From NCBI RefSeq assembly GCF_007713685.1, contig NZ_VMRJ01000004.1, positions 407,700-471,699 on the forward strand: a stretch of 64,000 nucleotides of DNA, written 5' to 3'. The notes beneath the pieces were generated by a model. It saw only the letters and a list, made by a program, of their open reading frames with translations. It was not told the DNA's origin and did not search any database. Below, piece after piece: positions 39,785-48,960 of this stretch. Origin of the DNA: Hymenobacter setariae. Lineage in GTDB: Bacteria; Bacteroidota; Bacteroidia; Cytophagales; Hymenobacteraceae. Numbering within the stretch: position 1 is the first letter of the stretch; every line of letters starts with the position of its first letter. The translations under genes were made by a program, and so were the position numbers.

Positions 39785-39911
39785 GAGATAATGAGCCACT
39801 AAATAGCGATACACCTAAAAGTAGCGGCAGAGCATCCAGCGAGAGGTACGGGGGTGAATTTATCCATACCTGAACAATTTCGCCCTACTTGCCTGCACCA
39901 GTGTACGTCTA

Positions 39912-39919
39912 GACCTTTG
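39912..39919 (+). promoter_or_regulatory. GACCTTTG box
   Basis: The same octamer found before three SDR genes occurs here, in the divergent region between HxlR and the SnoaL-like gene, about 100 bases before the ATG at 40020. A candidate -7 element with weaker positional support. Confidence 0.3.
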
Positions 39920-40019
39920 CAGCCTGTTAATCAATCGGGTATAAGTTTCAGTACCACAGGCACTGAGGCTATTCGCTATTTGTCAGGTGGGTCGTCTCAC
40001 TTCTACTCCCCTCTTCCAT

Positions 40020-40787
40020 ATGGAACGCACACATAAAGAGAAAACGACGGTGCTACAACGCAGCATCGAACTCGGTACCACTACCCAGCTCGGGCTATTA
40101 CACCCAACTCGTTATAAACAACATAATCCGAACCTAGCCGATGGGATAGCCGGCATCGACGCCATTCATGGACTGCTCCCACTCGATAAAGTGTACGCGC
40201 ACGTGGTGCGCGCCTTCGAGGATGGCGACTATGCCTTCGTGCACGTGGATTACCATTTATTCGGCCACACCGTAGCCTTTGATATTCATCGTTACGAAGA
40301 CGGGGTAGCCGTTGAACATTGGGACAACCTGCAGGATATGCCCGCGGGCCGCAACAAAGCCGGCCGTACCATGACCGATGGCAAAACGCAAGCCATCGAT
40401 TTGCACAAGACGGCAGCCAATAAGGCCTTAGTGCAGCAGTTTACCCAGCAGGTGCTGGTAGAGCAGCACCTAGATGCAGTAAACACCTATTTTAATGGTG
40501 ACTACCTCGCCCAGCATAATTCCCACATGGGCGACGGAGTAGCTGAGTTCTTAGAAACGCGGCAGGGCTGGGCGGCGCAGGGTATGCCAGCTCAGTATGA
40601 CCGATTGCATCTGGTGCTGGGCGAAGGCAATTTTGTGTTAGCGCTGAGCGAGGGAAAATACCTTGATAAGCACGTAGCTTACTACGACCTATATCGCGTT
40701 GAGAACGATAAAATTGTAGAGCACTGGGATGTGGTTGAGGAAATTCCGGCTGAGGCTGACCGCAAGAATCAAAACGGCAAGTTTTAG
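40020..40787 (+). CDS. Tandem SnoaL-like (NTF2-fold) protein
   Basis: A 255-aa protein made of two SnoaL-like units of about 115 residues each. Unit 1: YKQHNPNLADGIAGIDAIHG, VHVDYHLFGHTVAFDIHRYE, VAVEHWDNLQDMPAG. Unit 2: YLAQHNSHMGDGVAEFLETR, HLVLGEGNFVLALSEGKYLD, HVAYYDLYRVENDKIVEHWD. The shared Y-QHNP/AQHNS and DxxRxExxKIVEHWD motifs show an internal duplication. SnoaL-fold proteins act as small isomerases, cyclases or hydratases, often in stress-related operons. It is divergent from the HxlR gene. Substrate unknown. Confidence 0.88.
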   Translation: MERTHKEKTTVLQRSIELGTTTQLGLLHPTRYKQHNPNLADGIAGIDAIHGLLPLDKVYAHVVRAFEDGDYAFVHVDYHLFGHTVAFDIHRYEDGVAVEHWDNLQDMPAGRNKAGRTMTDGKTQAIDLHKTAANKALVQQFTQQVLVEQHLDAVNTYFNGDYLAQHNSHMGDGVAEFLETRQGWAAQGMPAQYDRLHLVLGEGNFVLALSEGKYLDKHVAYYDLYRVENDKIVEHWDVVEEIPAEADRKNQNGKF

Positions 40788-40973
40788 CCTGTCGAACGGA
40801 GGTATCTACTGCAGGTAAAACCGAGCTGATAGCCTACTTAATGAGTAAAGCTTGGCCTGCGGCTAAGATAGTGCGTGCTACTAAGCATGGTGCCGGAACA
40901 GCAGGGCCGTACCTCTCGGGCAGAAGGGACGCAACCCCTAGCGCTGGCAGCCGAGTTGACGGTGAAAAAAACA

Positions 40974-42323
40974 TTAGCGCACAATGGCTAACGTATGCAC
41001 GCCTCGCTGCACGGGCAATGAGTAAGCAGTTTTAACTAGGCGCAGGGGCTCGGGACCGCTAACCGCGCCGACCACACGCCAGAAATCAAGGTGGCCCGGC
41101 CCCGTGAGGTTATCCAGTTCGCCAAAATTGGCTACGGCCAGCCGCCGGCTGCTGGCATCGAACGTAGCCGACTCCGGCAGCATGCCATCGAAGGCAAAGG
41201 TGCCGGCCGCCGTAAGCTGGCCACTAGCCGCGTCTACCGCGAAGAGCGACAGCGAGGCGTAGCGCCCGCGCGCCGGATTACCCAGCGGCAAATAGGTATG
41301 TTCTAAGTTGACCGTTACTAGTAATTGCCCGTCGGGACTGATGGTGAGCCCCTCCGGAATGGTACCCGTGGGCAGCCGACTGACAACCTCGTGCACCGGA
41401 GCCTGGCTGGGGACCGGATGCGCGTCGAGGCGAATACTAAGCACCGCGCCGCCCTGCGGCGCCTTATTGGGCGGCGGGGCGGGCGTGCCGTTTACGAACA
41501 GCGTATGGCCATCGGAGCTGAAACAACTGAGGAGCGTGCCGGCCTCAATGGCTATTTCGTTGCCCCACGGCCGCAGCTGCCACTGCTGGCCAACGGGTTG
41601 CACCTCAACCATCAGCACCCGGTGCCGGGTGACGTTGGTGAGGGCCAGCAGCGGGCGGGTCGGGTGAAAGAGGGCATGCACCAGTTCATCGCCGGGCGTC
41701 CAGCCCGGAATGGGTACGGCTACCCCGCCCGTTAGCTGCCCCCCTGCTAGGTGGTAAAGCCACAGCGGCGCGGTCGTGCCATCGCCGGCTGGGTGCACCG
41801 CCAAGGCCACCAGCGTGCCATCGGCACTCACCGATACCGAAACGGCCCGCGCCGGCCCCACCAGCTGCTGCACTACGCGCGGCTTCTGAGGGTCTCGTAA
41901 ATCCACCACTGTGAGGGTACGCCCGTTGGGTAACCCACTCAGCTTAACGTCAGCACCCGAGGCTAGGCGAGGGCCGCGTGTTTCAATAACGATAGCATAG
42001 CGGCCATCGGGCGTGGTCGTGACGGCAGCGGGCGGGCCGGTGACGGAGTTGCTCAGGGGCAGCGTGCGCACGCTGGTAGGAGCTGCGCGCTGACCATCGA
42101 AGGCCAGCACGCTGAGCACATCGGTGCCGGCTACGGGGCCTAGATGGTCGTCGGCATAAGCAGAGGGCACCATGTCGGCGTCAGATAACGCGAGCAAAAT
42201 TTTAGCCTGAAAGTCATCATTTTGCAGCGCAGGCTGGGCGACTAGCTGCGCTTGTAAAGCAGTAGCCAGAAGCATAAAGCTAGCCGTACCAAGTAGCCGT
42301 ACGGACGAGAAGAAGGCACGCAT
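40974..42323 (-). CDS. Secreted beta-propeller protein
   Basis: A 449-aa protein with a signal peptide (LGTASFMLLATALQAQLVAQ). The rest is a repeated WD/YVTN-type beta-propeller: AAVTTTPDGRYAIVIETRGP, VSVSVSADGTLVALAVHPAG, ALFHPTRPLLALTNVTRHRV, LLSCFSSDGHTLFVNGTPAP, GLTISPDGQLLVTVNLEHTY and FDASSRRLAVANFGELDNLT. The SxDGxxLxVxN blocks are those of YncE/lactonase-like propellers. No catalytic set can be assigned. Periplasmic or extracellular, role unknown. It ends 187 bases downstream of the SnoaL-like gene, on the other strand. Confidence 0.85.
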   Translation of the reverse strand: MRAFFSSVRLLGTASFMLLATALQAQLVAQPALQNDDFQAKILLALSDADMVPSAYADDHLGPVAGTDVLSVLAFDGQRAAPTSVRTLPLSNSVTGPPAAVTTTPDGRYAIVIETRGPRLASGADVKLSGLPNGRTLTVVDLRDPQKPRVVQQLVGPARAVSVSVSADGTLVALAVHPAGDGTTAPLWLYHLAGGQLTGGVAVPIPGWTPGDELVHALFHPTRPLLALTNVTRHRVLMVEVQPVGQQWQLRPWGNEIAIEAGTLLSCFSSDGHTLFVNGTPAPPPNKAPQGGAVLSIRLDAHPVPSQAPVHEVVSRLPTGTIPEGLTISPDGQLLVTVNLEHTYLPLGNPARGRYASLSLFAVDAASGQLTAAGTFAFDGMLPESATFDASSRRLAVANFGELDNLTGPGHLDFWRVVGAVSGPEPLRLVKTAYSLPVQRGVHTLAIVR

Positions 42324-42388
42324 AGAGTGGCAATAAGGTTAAACGAACGCAACTGAGGATGCCTTGTGAGTCTCGGCTACATCACTAG

Positions 42389-43393
42389 CTAACTAAATGC
42401 CTCCGGGTAGGCAGCTCCGACTACGCTGCCAACTGGCAGTAGTGCTTCCAACTCGGCTAGTTCGGCTTGGGTAAGGGTAAGCTGTGCTGCCGCCACGTTT
42501 TGCTCGAGGTAAGAGCGGCGCTTAGTACCAGGAATAGCGACTACCTCCTGCGCGAGTACCCACGCCAGCGCGAGCTGCGCGGGAGTGATGACCTTGGCCT
42601 GGGCCACAGCGGTGAGTGCTCGTACCAAGGTTAGGTTTTTGGTAAAGTTCTCGCCTTGGTAACGTGGAAAAAAGCGACGCGAATCACCCGGCTCGAAGTC
42701 ATCGGGCGTCTTGATACTACCCGACAAGAAGCCTCGGCCGAGCGGCGAGTAGCCCACAAAGCCAATACCCAACTCGCGCGCAGCTTGCAGCACACCACTG
42801 GCTTCTGCGCGGCGGTCAAAGAGTGAGTACTCCATTTGCAGGGCCGTGAGGGGGTGCACCTGGTGGGCCCGCTGCAACTCCGCCGCCGTTACTTCGCTTA
42901 GCCCTATGTAGCGGACTTTACCTTCTTCAACCAAGCGGCTCATGGCGCCCACCGTTTCCTCCAGGGGAGTGGCGGGGTCAGGGCGGTGCAGATAGTAGAG
43001 GTCTACGTAATCGGTGCCTAGATTCCGCAGCGAGCGTTCGATGCTCCGACGCACGTAAGCTGGCTGGCCGTTGCGCCGCCCCGTAAAGACACCCGCTTCG
43101 TCCAGTTCAAACCCGAACTTGGTAGCGACGATATACTGGTCGCGCTGGCCCGCAATAGCACGACCCACAAGTTGCTCGTTGGTGAGCGGGCCATACAAAT
43201 CAGCTGTATCGAGCAGATTCACGCCGAGTTCGCGGGCGCGATGAATGGTGGCGAGGCTTTCGACCTCGTCAGCCGCGCCATATACGTTCATGCCGTTTAC
43301 GCCCCCACTCATGCCCATGCAGCCGAGGCCCTCCACGGGTACTACCAGCCCCTGGCTTCCAAGGGGTATCTGTTTGATAAAGCTCATGAGCAA
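42389..43393 (-). CDS. Aldo/keto reductase
   Basis: A 334-aa (or 332-aa from Met3) AKR of the AKR13/YajO-like group: GLGCMGMSGGVNG at the start, DTADLYGPLTNEQLVG with catalytic Asp and Tyr, YIVATKFGFELDE with Lys, YLHRPDPATPLEETVGAMSR with His, EYSLFDRRAEASGVLQAARE, and FVGYSPLGRGFLSGSIKTPD. The catalytic tetrad Asp-Tyr-Lys-His is complete, and PGTKRRSYLEQNVAAAQLTL is the NADPH-binding end. Cytosolic NADPH-dependent reduction of aldehydes or ketones. Upstream, a 60-base gap separates it from the propeller gene's strand mate. Confidence 0.93.
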   Translation of the reverse strand: MLMSFIKQIPLGSQGLVVPVEGLGCMGMSGGVNGMNVYGAADEVESLATIHRARELGVNLLDTADLYGPLTNEQLVGRAIAGQRDQYIVATKFGFELDEAGVFTGRRNGQPAYVRRSIERSLRNLGTDYVDLYYLHRPDPATPLEETVGAMSRLVEEGKVRYIGLSEVTAAELQRAHQVHPLTALQMEYSLFDRRAEASGVLQAARELGIGFVGYSPLGRGFLSGSIKTPDDFEPGDSRRFFPRYQGENFTKNLTLVRALTAVAQAKVITPAQLALAWVLAQEVVAIPGTKRRSYLEQNVAAAQLTLTQAELAELEALLPVGSVVGAAYPEAFS

Positions 43394-43452
43394 GAAATAG
43401 CTACTGGGGTAATAATTAAGTTAAGTATCCCGAGAATCTAGTATCAGCTTGC

Positions 43453-43866
43453 TCAAGGTGTTACTAGGGTCACTACCACAGGGCTAAGCCTACCCAAACG
43501 CACTGTTTGGGTATACTGGTCACCCGGCGTTTGCAGGGCAATAGTATAGTTACCAGCTGGATAGGCAGCCAAGTCAAAATCACCGGCAAAACGCGAATAG
43601 CGCATCAATTCCGAATACAGCACCTGTCCCCGCTCATTACGTAGTTCCAAGCGTACCGAGCCATAGTGAGCACTCTCGTACCGCACCCGCACCACGGGTA
43701 AATCAGCCAGTGGGGTGATGATGACGCGGAGCCCGGCGGCGGGTTCTGCCTGGCGAGTTGGATTGAGTTGCTGGCGGGCTACGCTTGGCGACGGAGTGGC
43801 TAGCCCCAGACACAATAGCGCCAGCGCAACTGCTTGTGGACACAGAACCTGAAATGTGACTTTCAT
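43453..43866 (-). CDS. Secreted Ig-like or T9SS-tail-like small protein
   Basis: A 137-aa protein with a signal peptide (AVALALLCLGLATPSPSVAR). The mature part is a single beta-sandwich domain: GLRVIITPLADLPVVRVRYE, SVRLELRNERGQVLYSELMR, RFAGDFDLAAYPAGNYTIAL and YTQTVRLGRLSPVVVTLV. DLxxYPAGxYTIxL is the signature of the C-terminal sorting-type or DUF3244-like domains of Bacteroidota. It may be a small periplasmic adhesion or support protein. The start is the ATG at 43866; about 300 bases of non-coding DNA lie between it and the divergent LytS-type operon. Confidence 0.75.
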   Translation of the reverse strand: MKVTFQVLCPQAVALALLCLGLATPSPSVARQQLNPTRQAEPAAGLRVIITPLADLPVVRVRYESAHYGSVRLELRNERGQVLYSELMRYSRFAGDFDLAAYPAGNYTIALQTPGDQYTQTVRLGRLSPVVVTLVTP

Positions 43867-44169
43867 AGGTTTTATTAATTAGTTGACAACTCATTGCCTA
43901 CCGATATAAGAAGGAATATCAGCGACAAGTCAAAGGTATCGGCCCTGGTCAGGCGTGAAAATCTTGTTCGTCCGGGGGGCCGCCTAGGGGTATCGAAAGG
44001 GGATAGCTGGCGACGAAACCATTCGGTCGGCCAGTACCAGCTTTTCAGCGACGCATGGCATTGTCTAGCGACGAAAAAGACGTCTCTGTCGCCAGCAGAA
44101 CAGCAGACCGCTTTAGTTTGAGGACCAAGCGCTTCTTTTGCAGCTTTCCCCACTAGGAAACCCTTTACC

Positions 44170-45297
44170 ATGCACGAGTTTGCGCGCTTTCTGGCTCCCG
44201 ACCGCTCGGCCCTCGACTGGCTGCGGCGACACGGGGCTTTTTGGCTGGTATTCGTGAGCCTGCTGGGTGCCTCGTGGCGGTACTGGTCGGGTAGCTGGGC
44301 AGATGTGCTGCGGTGTATCATCCCGCTCGTTGGGTTCGAGTATTTGCCCATGACCTACCTGCTGCTGTACGGCGTGCTGCCGCGACTACTACGGGGCCAG
44401 GCGCGGGCATTTGGCCTGGGGGTAGTGGGCTGGCTAGCCGCGTTTCTATTGCTGCGCCTAGGGCTGCTCCAAAGCAACCTGGTACCCTTTATAGACCAAG
44501 CTCCTACCCTACCAGCTGACCGTTGGCGCCACTTGTTCGATGCCAGCTTCATGGTTACAAACAGCCTTGTGGTGGCAGCGGCGTCCCTCAAGGTATTCCG
44601 GTATCAGTACCAGCAGGAACAGCTTAATCAAGAATTAGCCCAGCACACGCTAGCGGCTGAGCTGCAACTGCTGAAAGCGCAGGTGCAACCACATTTTTTG
44701 TTTAACACCCTCAATACTATCTACTCCCTCACGCTGCGCCAATCGGCGCAAGCCAGCCACGCTGTGCGCCAGCTCGCGGGCTTGCTGCGCCAGGTTACCA
44801 GTAGTGCCGACATACTGGCCGTGCCGCTGACGCAGGAAATAGACCTGCTGCGCAATTATCTGATTTTGGAGGAGTTGCGCTATGGCGCTCGCTTGACGGT
44901 AGACCTGCGCGTGACGGGCAAGCTAGTAGGTCAGCAGCTCGCCCCGCTGCTGTTACTGCCCTTTCTGGAAAACGCCTTCAAACACGGCGCCGCCGCCCAA
45001 ACCGGCCCCGTGCGCCTGGAACTTCACCTGCACGCGACAGCCACAACGCTGCACTTCTACTTGCGCAACACCTGTGACCCCGCCAGTCCAGCACTAAATA
45101 GCCAACCAGGTGGCCTGGGCCTGCCCAATGTACGCCAACGCCTTGCCCTGCTATACCCCGGCTGCCACAGGCTGCACCTGCGCCCTACCCCCACCCACTA
45201 CACAGTGGAGCTCACGCTACCTCTGGAGATGGTCCCGGCCAGGGTTACTGGGCCAGTTCGCGGGAAGTACCCGCGGCCCCTACTAGCCACTTCGTAG
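44170..45297 (+). CDS. LytS-type sensor histidine kinase
   Basis: A 375-aa membrane kinase of the His_kinase (PF06580) type. Four membrane segments lie in the first 140 residues (about 23-38, 50-70, 80-100 and 125-145). The linker has coiled-coil character, then LQLLKAQVQPHFLFNTLNTI with the phospho-acceptor His175, then LVLxxE-type ATPase parts: LLRNYLILEELRYGARLTVD, LLLLPFLENAFKHGAAAQTG and GGLGLPNVRQRLALLYPG. All kinase marks are in place. It is the first gene of a three-gene operon with a second kinase-like gene and a LytTR regulator. The signal it senses is unknown. Confidence 0.93.
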   Translation: MHEFARFLAPDRSALDWLRRHGAFWLVFVSLLGASWRYWSGSWADVLRCIIPLVGFEYLPMTYLLLYGVLPRLLRGQARAFGLGVVGWLAAFLLLRLGLLQSNLVPFIDQAPTLPADRWRHLFDASFMVTNSLVVAAASLKVFRYQYQQEQLNQELAQHTLAAELQLLKAQVQPHFLFNTLNTIYSLTLRQSAQASHAVRQLAGLLRQVTSSADILAVPLTQEIDLLRNYLILEELRYGARLTVDLRVTGKLVGQQLAPLLLLPFLENAFKHGAAAQTGPVRLELHLHATATTLHFYLRNTCDPASPALNSQPGGLGLPNVRQRLALLYPGCHRLHLRPTPTHYTVELTLPLEMVPARVTGPVRGKYPRPLLATS

Positions 45298-45309
45298 CCA
45301 CCCCAGCGC

Positions 45310-46467
45310 ATGTTTTCCTTCCTGCCCGCTACGCGCCTGTTTCGGCACCTGCTTTTCTGGGGGGCCATGCTCGTCTATTTTGGCGTGCCGCAGGGTATTT
45401 ATCCTGACTACCGCAACACAGTAGCCAGCTATTTCTTCGGGTTCAATTACCAGCAATCGCCGCACTTTCTGCCTATCCTGTTTGGCTACGTGCTAGGGGT
45501 TGGGCTGCTGTACGCCTATGCGTTTCGAGGGTGGGTGCTACCCCCGCTGCTGGCCGGCCGGCTGGCCAGTAGCCTCGGGCGGTTTGTGTTGCTCACGCTA
45601 GGCATCTGTTACCTGTTTCGGCTGTTGAGTGCGCTGCACGTAGCCTGGCTCGACCCCTGGCTGCGTCACTTACCCGCTCAACCACTCGACCCCCGGCATT
45701 TTCAGGGTCTGTTCGTCAATCAGGTCTACATTCATGAGTATGGCACTGTCATCTTGCTGATTGCTACTTACAAGCTGCTGCAAAACTGGCAGCGCCAGCA
45801 GCAGGCTGCCGGGCAGTTGGTTCGCGAGCAAGCCCGCGCCGAGTTACAGTTGCTCAAGGCACAACTGCACCCGCAACTCCTACTAGGCAGCCTGTCTACC
45901 CTCGAACGGTTACTTGACGAGCAAGACCCTCAGGCGCCCGGCCTGCTCCTAACGCTGTCGCAATTTCTGCGCTATGTGCTCTACGACAGCCAAGCCGAAT
46001 ACGTACCCTTGAGCCAAGACCTAAGCGCCTTGCAGCAGTATCTTACGCTAGAGCAGGCCCGGCTGGGCCAACAGTTAGAGGTGTCTTTTCACGTGGCCGG
46101 GCAGGCGAACAGCCAGCCTATAGCACCGCTACTGTGGCTGCCTCTGCTCGAGCAGCTACTCCCGCAAGGAACAACCGCCGACGGCCCTGGCTGGCTCAGC
46201 GCACAGCTGACGTTGACCGGCAACCAGCTGAAGATGAGCTTTGCCCTGACTACTGCGCTAGAGGAGACACCTGCTTTCTCTGAACCCCATCTGTTAGCAT
46301 TGCGCCGTCACTTAGCGGCGCGTTACGCTGACCGTCATACGCTACGCCTGACGCCTGAGCCAGGCTTGCTGCTAGCGGTGCTCACGCTGGAGTTAGTGGC
46401 TCATTCCCATCCTGAAACTCCCGATTTCTCTTCTACTTATGCCCCTGCGCTGCCTGCTCGTAGATGA
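45310..46467 (+). CDS. LytS-type kinase homologue lacking the catalytic histidine
   Basis: A 385-aa membrane protein with four N-terminal membrane segments and the same layout as its upstream neighbour. The key motif is altered: LQLLKAQLHPQLLLGSLSTL replaces the PHFLFN box, with Gln189 at the phospho-acceptor position and Gly/Ser instead of the Asn. The ATPase part has lost most of its boxes as well: LLWLPLLEQLLPQGTTADGP in place of LENAFKHG, and no GLGLxNVRxRL. It starts 12 bases after the upstream stop and overlaps the LytTR gene by 29 bases. It is probably a pseudokinase that senses, or modifies signalling by, its partner. Confidence 0.88.
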   Translation: MFSFLPATRLFRHLLFWGAMLVYFGVPQGIYPDYRNTVASYFFGFNYQQSPHFLPILFGYVLGVGLLYAYAFRGWVLPPLLAGRLASSLGRFVLLTLGICYLFRLLSALHVAWLDPWLRHLPAQPLDPRHFQGLFVNQVYIHEYGTVILLIATYKLLQNWQRQQQAAGQLVREQARAELQLLKAQLHPQLLLGSLSTLERLLDEQDPQAPGLLLTLSQFLRYVLYDSQAEYVPLSQDLSALQQYLTLEQARLGQQLEVSFHVAGQANSQPIAPLLWLPLLEQLLPQGTTADGPGWLSAQLTLTGNQLKMSFALTTALEETPAFSEPHLLALRRHLAARYADRHTLRLTPEPGLLLAVLTLELVAHSHPETPDFSSTYAPALPARR

Positions 46468-47161
46468 CGAGCCCCCGGCCTTGGATGTGCTGGAAACGTA
46501 CGTGCGCGCCGTGCCCACGCTGGAGCTAGCCGGGCGCTGCGAAAATGCGCTCCAAGCCTTCCAGGTGCTTCAACAGCAGCCGGTAGACGTGCTGCTGCTC
46601 GACATTCAGATGCCGCAGCTGCTGGGTACCGATTTCCTGCGCTCATTGCGCCATCCCCCGCCGGTTATTTTCACCACGGCCTACCCCCAGTATGCCCTCG
46701 AAGGCTTCGAGCTCGACGTAGTAGACTATTTGCTGAAGCCCATCGCCTTCGACCGCTTTCTGCGGGCCATTGATAAGGTAGCGGGACGACACGCGCCCGC
46801 CACGGGCACCCCTAATATTGCACCCGTTCCGCTGCCGGTAGAGTCACCCGAGGCGTTTATCTATGTGCGCACCGACCGCCGCGCCGTGAAAGTGGTACTG
46901 CGCACTATCCAGTACGTGGAAAGCCAAAAGGATTACGTGCGCATCGTCACCAACACCGATAAGCCCCTACTGGTTAAGCAATCGCTCAGCAGCTTGGCCG
47001 AGTTGTTACCCGCCGACCAGTTCTTGCGCATCCACCGCTCTTTTATCGTGGGGCTGCACCACGTCAAGTCCTTTACCACGCAGCACCTAGAAGTAGCTGG
47101 GCAGGAACTGCCCGTCGGTGGCCTTTACCAAAAGGAAGTACAACGGAGCCTAGGCGGGTAA
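46439..47161 (+). CDS. LytTR-family response regulator
   Basis: A 240-aa two-domain regulator. The receiver domain (1-120) has the acidic pair Asp9/Asp10, Asp55 in VLLLDIQMPQLLGTDFL, and the conserved Thr and Lys (FTTAYPQYALEGFELDVVDY, LLKPIAFDRFLRAIDKV). The LytTR DNA-binding domain (about 140-238) reads FIYVRTDRRAVKVVLRTIQY, VESQKDYVRIVTN, LPADQFLRIHRSFIVGLHHV and VGGLYQKEVQRSL. The gene overlaps the preceding kinase-like gene by 29 bases, so all three are one operon. It should bind a pair of LytTR direct repeats in target promoters. Confidence 0.95.
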   Translation: MPLRCLLVDDEPPALDVLETYVRAVPTLELAGRCENALQAFQVLQQQPVDVLLLDIQMPQLLGTDFLRSLRHPPPVIFTTAYPQYALEGFELDVVDYLLKPIAFDRFLRAIDKVAGRHAPATGTPNIAPVPLPVESPEAFIYVRTDRRAVKVVLRTIQYVESQKDYVRIVTNTDKPLLVKQSLSSLAELLPADQFLRIHRSFIVGLHHVKSFTTQHLEVAGQELPVGGLYQKEVQRSLGG

Positions 47162-47654
47162 CACTAAGTCAGGCTAGTTGGCCTGTCGTAAAGAGAATTC
47201 AGTTGACTGTGGCTTGTCTTAGAGCGTCGCCATAGTAATCACGAAGTGGTAGCGCACGTCGCCTTGCGGCGATTGTGCAGCACTTCAGTCATCGCAATCG
47301 GCAGGACCAGGAATGACTGTGGCTTACCTAGGTCGTAAGCCTGCAAATACCCCGTATGGAATGCTCGCAAAGACTCGAGTTACTGCATGCTGGCAAGAGT
47401 AAATGCAGGCACCACCGTTACCATCGCGTAGACAGCAACGACTGATGAGCGGTTTTTACTGGATACAATACCTGACTATTCAACGGCTTCCCTCCTCCCC
47501 AATGTCTAGCTGATTATCGAAGTCAGCTGCACTATTGTAGTTAAAATAGCCGAAGTCGCTTTCGCTCCGACCACTAGATTGTAGCTGCGCAGCAGGGCTT
47601 ATGGCTTATTTCACCAGTAACAACTACGCAGCATTAAGAAGGACCTTTCTGGCG
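47162..47654. other. Intergenic stretch with decayed coding traces
   Basis: No intact gene in about 490 bases. On the minus strand, around 47360-47240, a frame reads GYLQAYDLGKPQSFLVLPIA and TEVLHNRRKATCATTS before a stop; a neighbouring frame also looks coding in parts. I suspect the end of a worn enzyme gene. The stretch also separates the convergent LytTR and HxlR genes, so a terminator may be present, but I see no clear hairpin. Confidence 0.35.
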
Positions 47655-48014
47655 CTAACTGCTAATGTTGTGCATAATGGGCACTCCAGTTGCCTGCATT
47701 TGGGTTTCGGCCCACCCGCGCAGTAAGTCGATAAAAGGGAGCAATTGGCGGCCGCTGGGTAGCAGAGTGTATTCCACGCGCGGTGGCACTTCCACAAATT
47801 CCTGCCGCGCTATTAAGCCGTCGGCTTCCAGCTCGCGAAGCGCCTGGGTAAGCATTTTGGTTGACACACCGCTAAGGAGCCGCCGCAACTGTCCATAGCG
47901 TATAGGGCCATCCTGTAAATTCCAAAGCAAGCGGCCTTTGTGTTTGCCCCCGATGCGTTGGAAGGCATAATCCATCGGGCATTGGGCGGCGGGCAACGTA
48001 ACCGGGGTAGGCAT
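47655..48014 (-). CDS. HxlR-family transcriptional regulator
   Basis: From ATG at 48014 the product is 119 aa: MPTPVTLPAAQCPMDYAFQR, GGKHKGRLLWNLQDGPIRYG, LLSGVSTKMLTQALRELEAD, GLIARQEFVEVPPRVEYTLL and GRQLLPFIDLLRGWAETQMQ. The IGGKxKxxLLWxL, STKMLTQxLRELExDGLIxR and VEYxLxxxGxxLxPxI marks are standard HxlR. The long frame to 48176 has no support. The early Cys in AAQCPMDY is in the position used by redox-sensing HxlR proteins. It is divergent from the TetR gene at 48344, with 329 bases between (48015-48343) that hold no gene. Confidence 0.88.
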   Translation of the reverse strand: MPTPVTLPAAQCPMDYAFQRIGGKHKGRLLWNLQDGPIRYGQLRRLLSGVSTKMLTQALRELEADGLIARQEFVEVPPRVEYTLLPSGRQLLPFIDLLRGWAETQMQATGVPIMHNISS

Positions 48015-48343
48015 TGGGTGAGAATAAAAGTGTTTAGCAATCCCACTGGTTAGAGTGGCATCATAATGGCAGCAGGCGGCCGACAGGAACGTAGACGCTT
48101 TTATCTTGCCCGTTACGAACCAGTCGCAAAGCTCGGCTAGTGACAGCGCCAAGCTTGTCCTAGTCCTAGCTAGCAACCAAAACGGGACTGGTGTAGTTTT
48201 ACCCTCGCTGTCATCAATAACTGTTCTGCTTGGCTTAAGCAGACAGTTGCTGGATGAGGTAGCTGACGGGTCAAGCCTTATAGCTTATCCCGCTAAGAGA
48301 GGGCCACAACTATTGATTATTCCTACTTAAGCGATAAGTCGCT

Positions 48344-48949
48344 ATGCCTTCTAAACAGTCATCTTCTGCGCGCGGCCGCCCCACTGCCTACGACAACCAG
48401 GAAGTGCTGAGCAAGGCGCAGCACCTTTTCTGGCGCAAGGGCTACACTGCTACTTCGCTGGAAGAACTACTGGCCGCGATGGGTATTGGCAGCGGTAGCT
48501 TCTACAATGCTTTCAAGGGTGGTAAAAAGGAAGTGTTCCGGCTTGCGCTGCAACAGCGCCGGGAAGCATTCAACCAATTTGAGAAGGAACTCAAACTGAG
48601 TGCCGACCCAATGGGACTGATTAGGGATTTTTTTCGCAGTATCGCCACGGCCGACCACTCGACGCATTTGCAAGGGTGCATCGTGGTAAATACGGTGGTA
48701 GAAATGGCTTTTTTGGATGGGGAACTTGAACAAGAAGCCGTGGATATTCTGCGGGAAGTAGAGCAATTATTTGTGCGCACTATTGCTGGGGCTCAGCAAG
48801 CCGGCCAGCTACGTAATCAGACCGACCCCTTGCTACTCGGACGCTACCTGCTTACGCTCTGGAATGGGCTGAACGTCACTCGGCGCATGCACCCGAATGC
48901 GGAAGTACTTAGCCAGCAGATTGAAATGCAGCTAGAAATCCTGCGCTAA
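48344..48949 (+). CDS. TetR-family transcriptional regulator
   Basis: A 201-aa repressor-type protein. The N-terminal HTH (about 15-60) reads NQEVLSKAQHLFWRKGYTAT, SLEELLAAMGIGSGSFYNAF with the recognition helix GSGSFYNAF. The C-terminal ligand domain is helical: FRLALQQRREAFNQFEKELK, STHLQGCIVVNTVVEMAFLD, LFVRTIAGAQQAGQLRNQTD, and LLGRYLLTLWNGLNVTRRMH. The family is the AcrR/YxaF-like group (GCxxVNTxxE). It precedes an SDR gene in the same direction by 72 bases, so that gene is its likely target. Confidence 0.92.
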   Translation: MPSKQSSSARGRPTAYDNQEVLSKAQHLFWRKGYTATSLEELLAAMGIGSGSFYNAFKGGKKEVFRLALQQRREAFNQFEKELKLSADPMGLIRDFFRSIATADHSTHLQGCIVVNTVVEMAFLDGELEQEAVDILREVEQLFVRTIAGAQQAGQLRNQTDPLLLGRYLLTLWNGLNVTRRMHPNAEVLSQQIEMQLEILR

Positions 48950-48960
48950 AATTTTTTACC

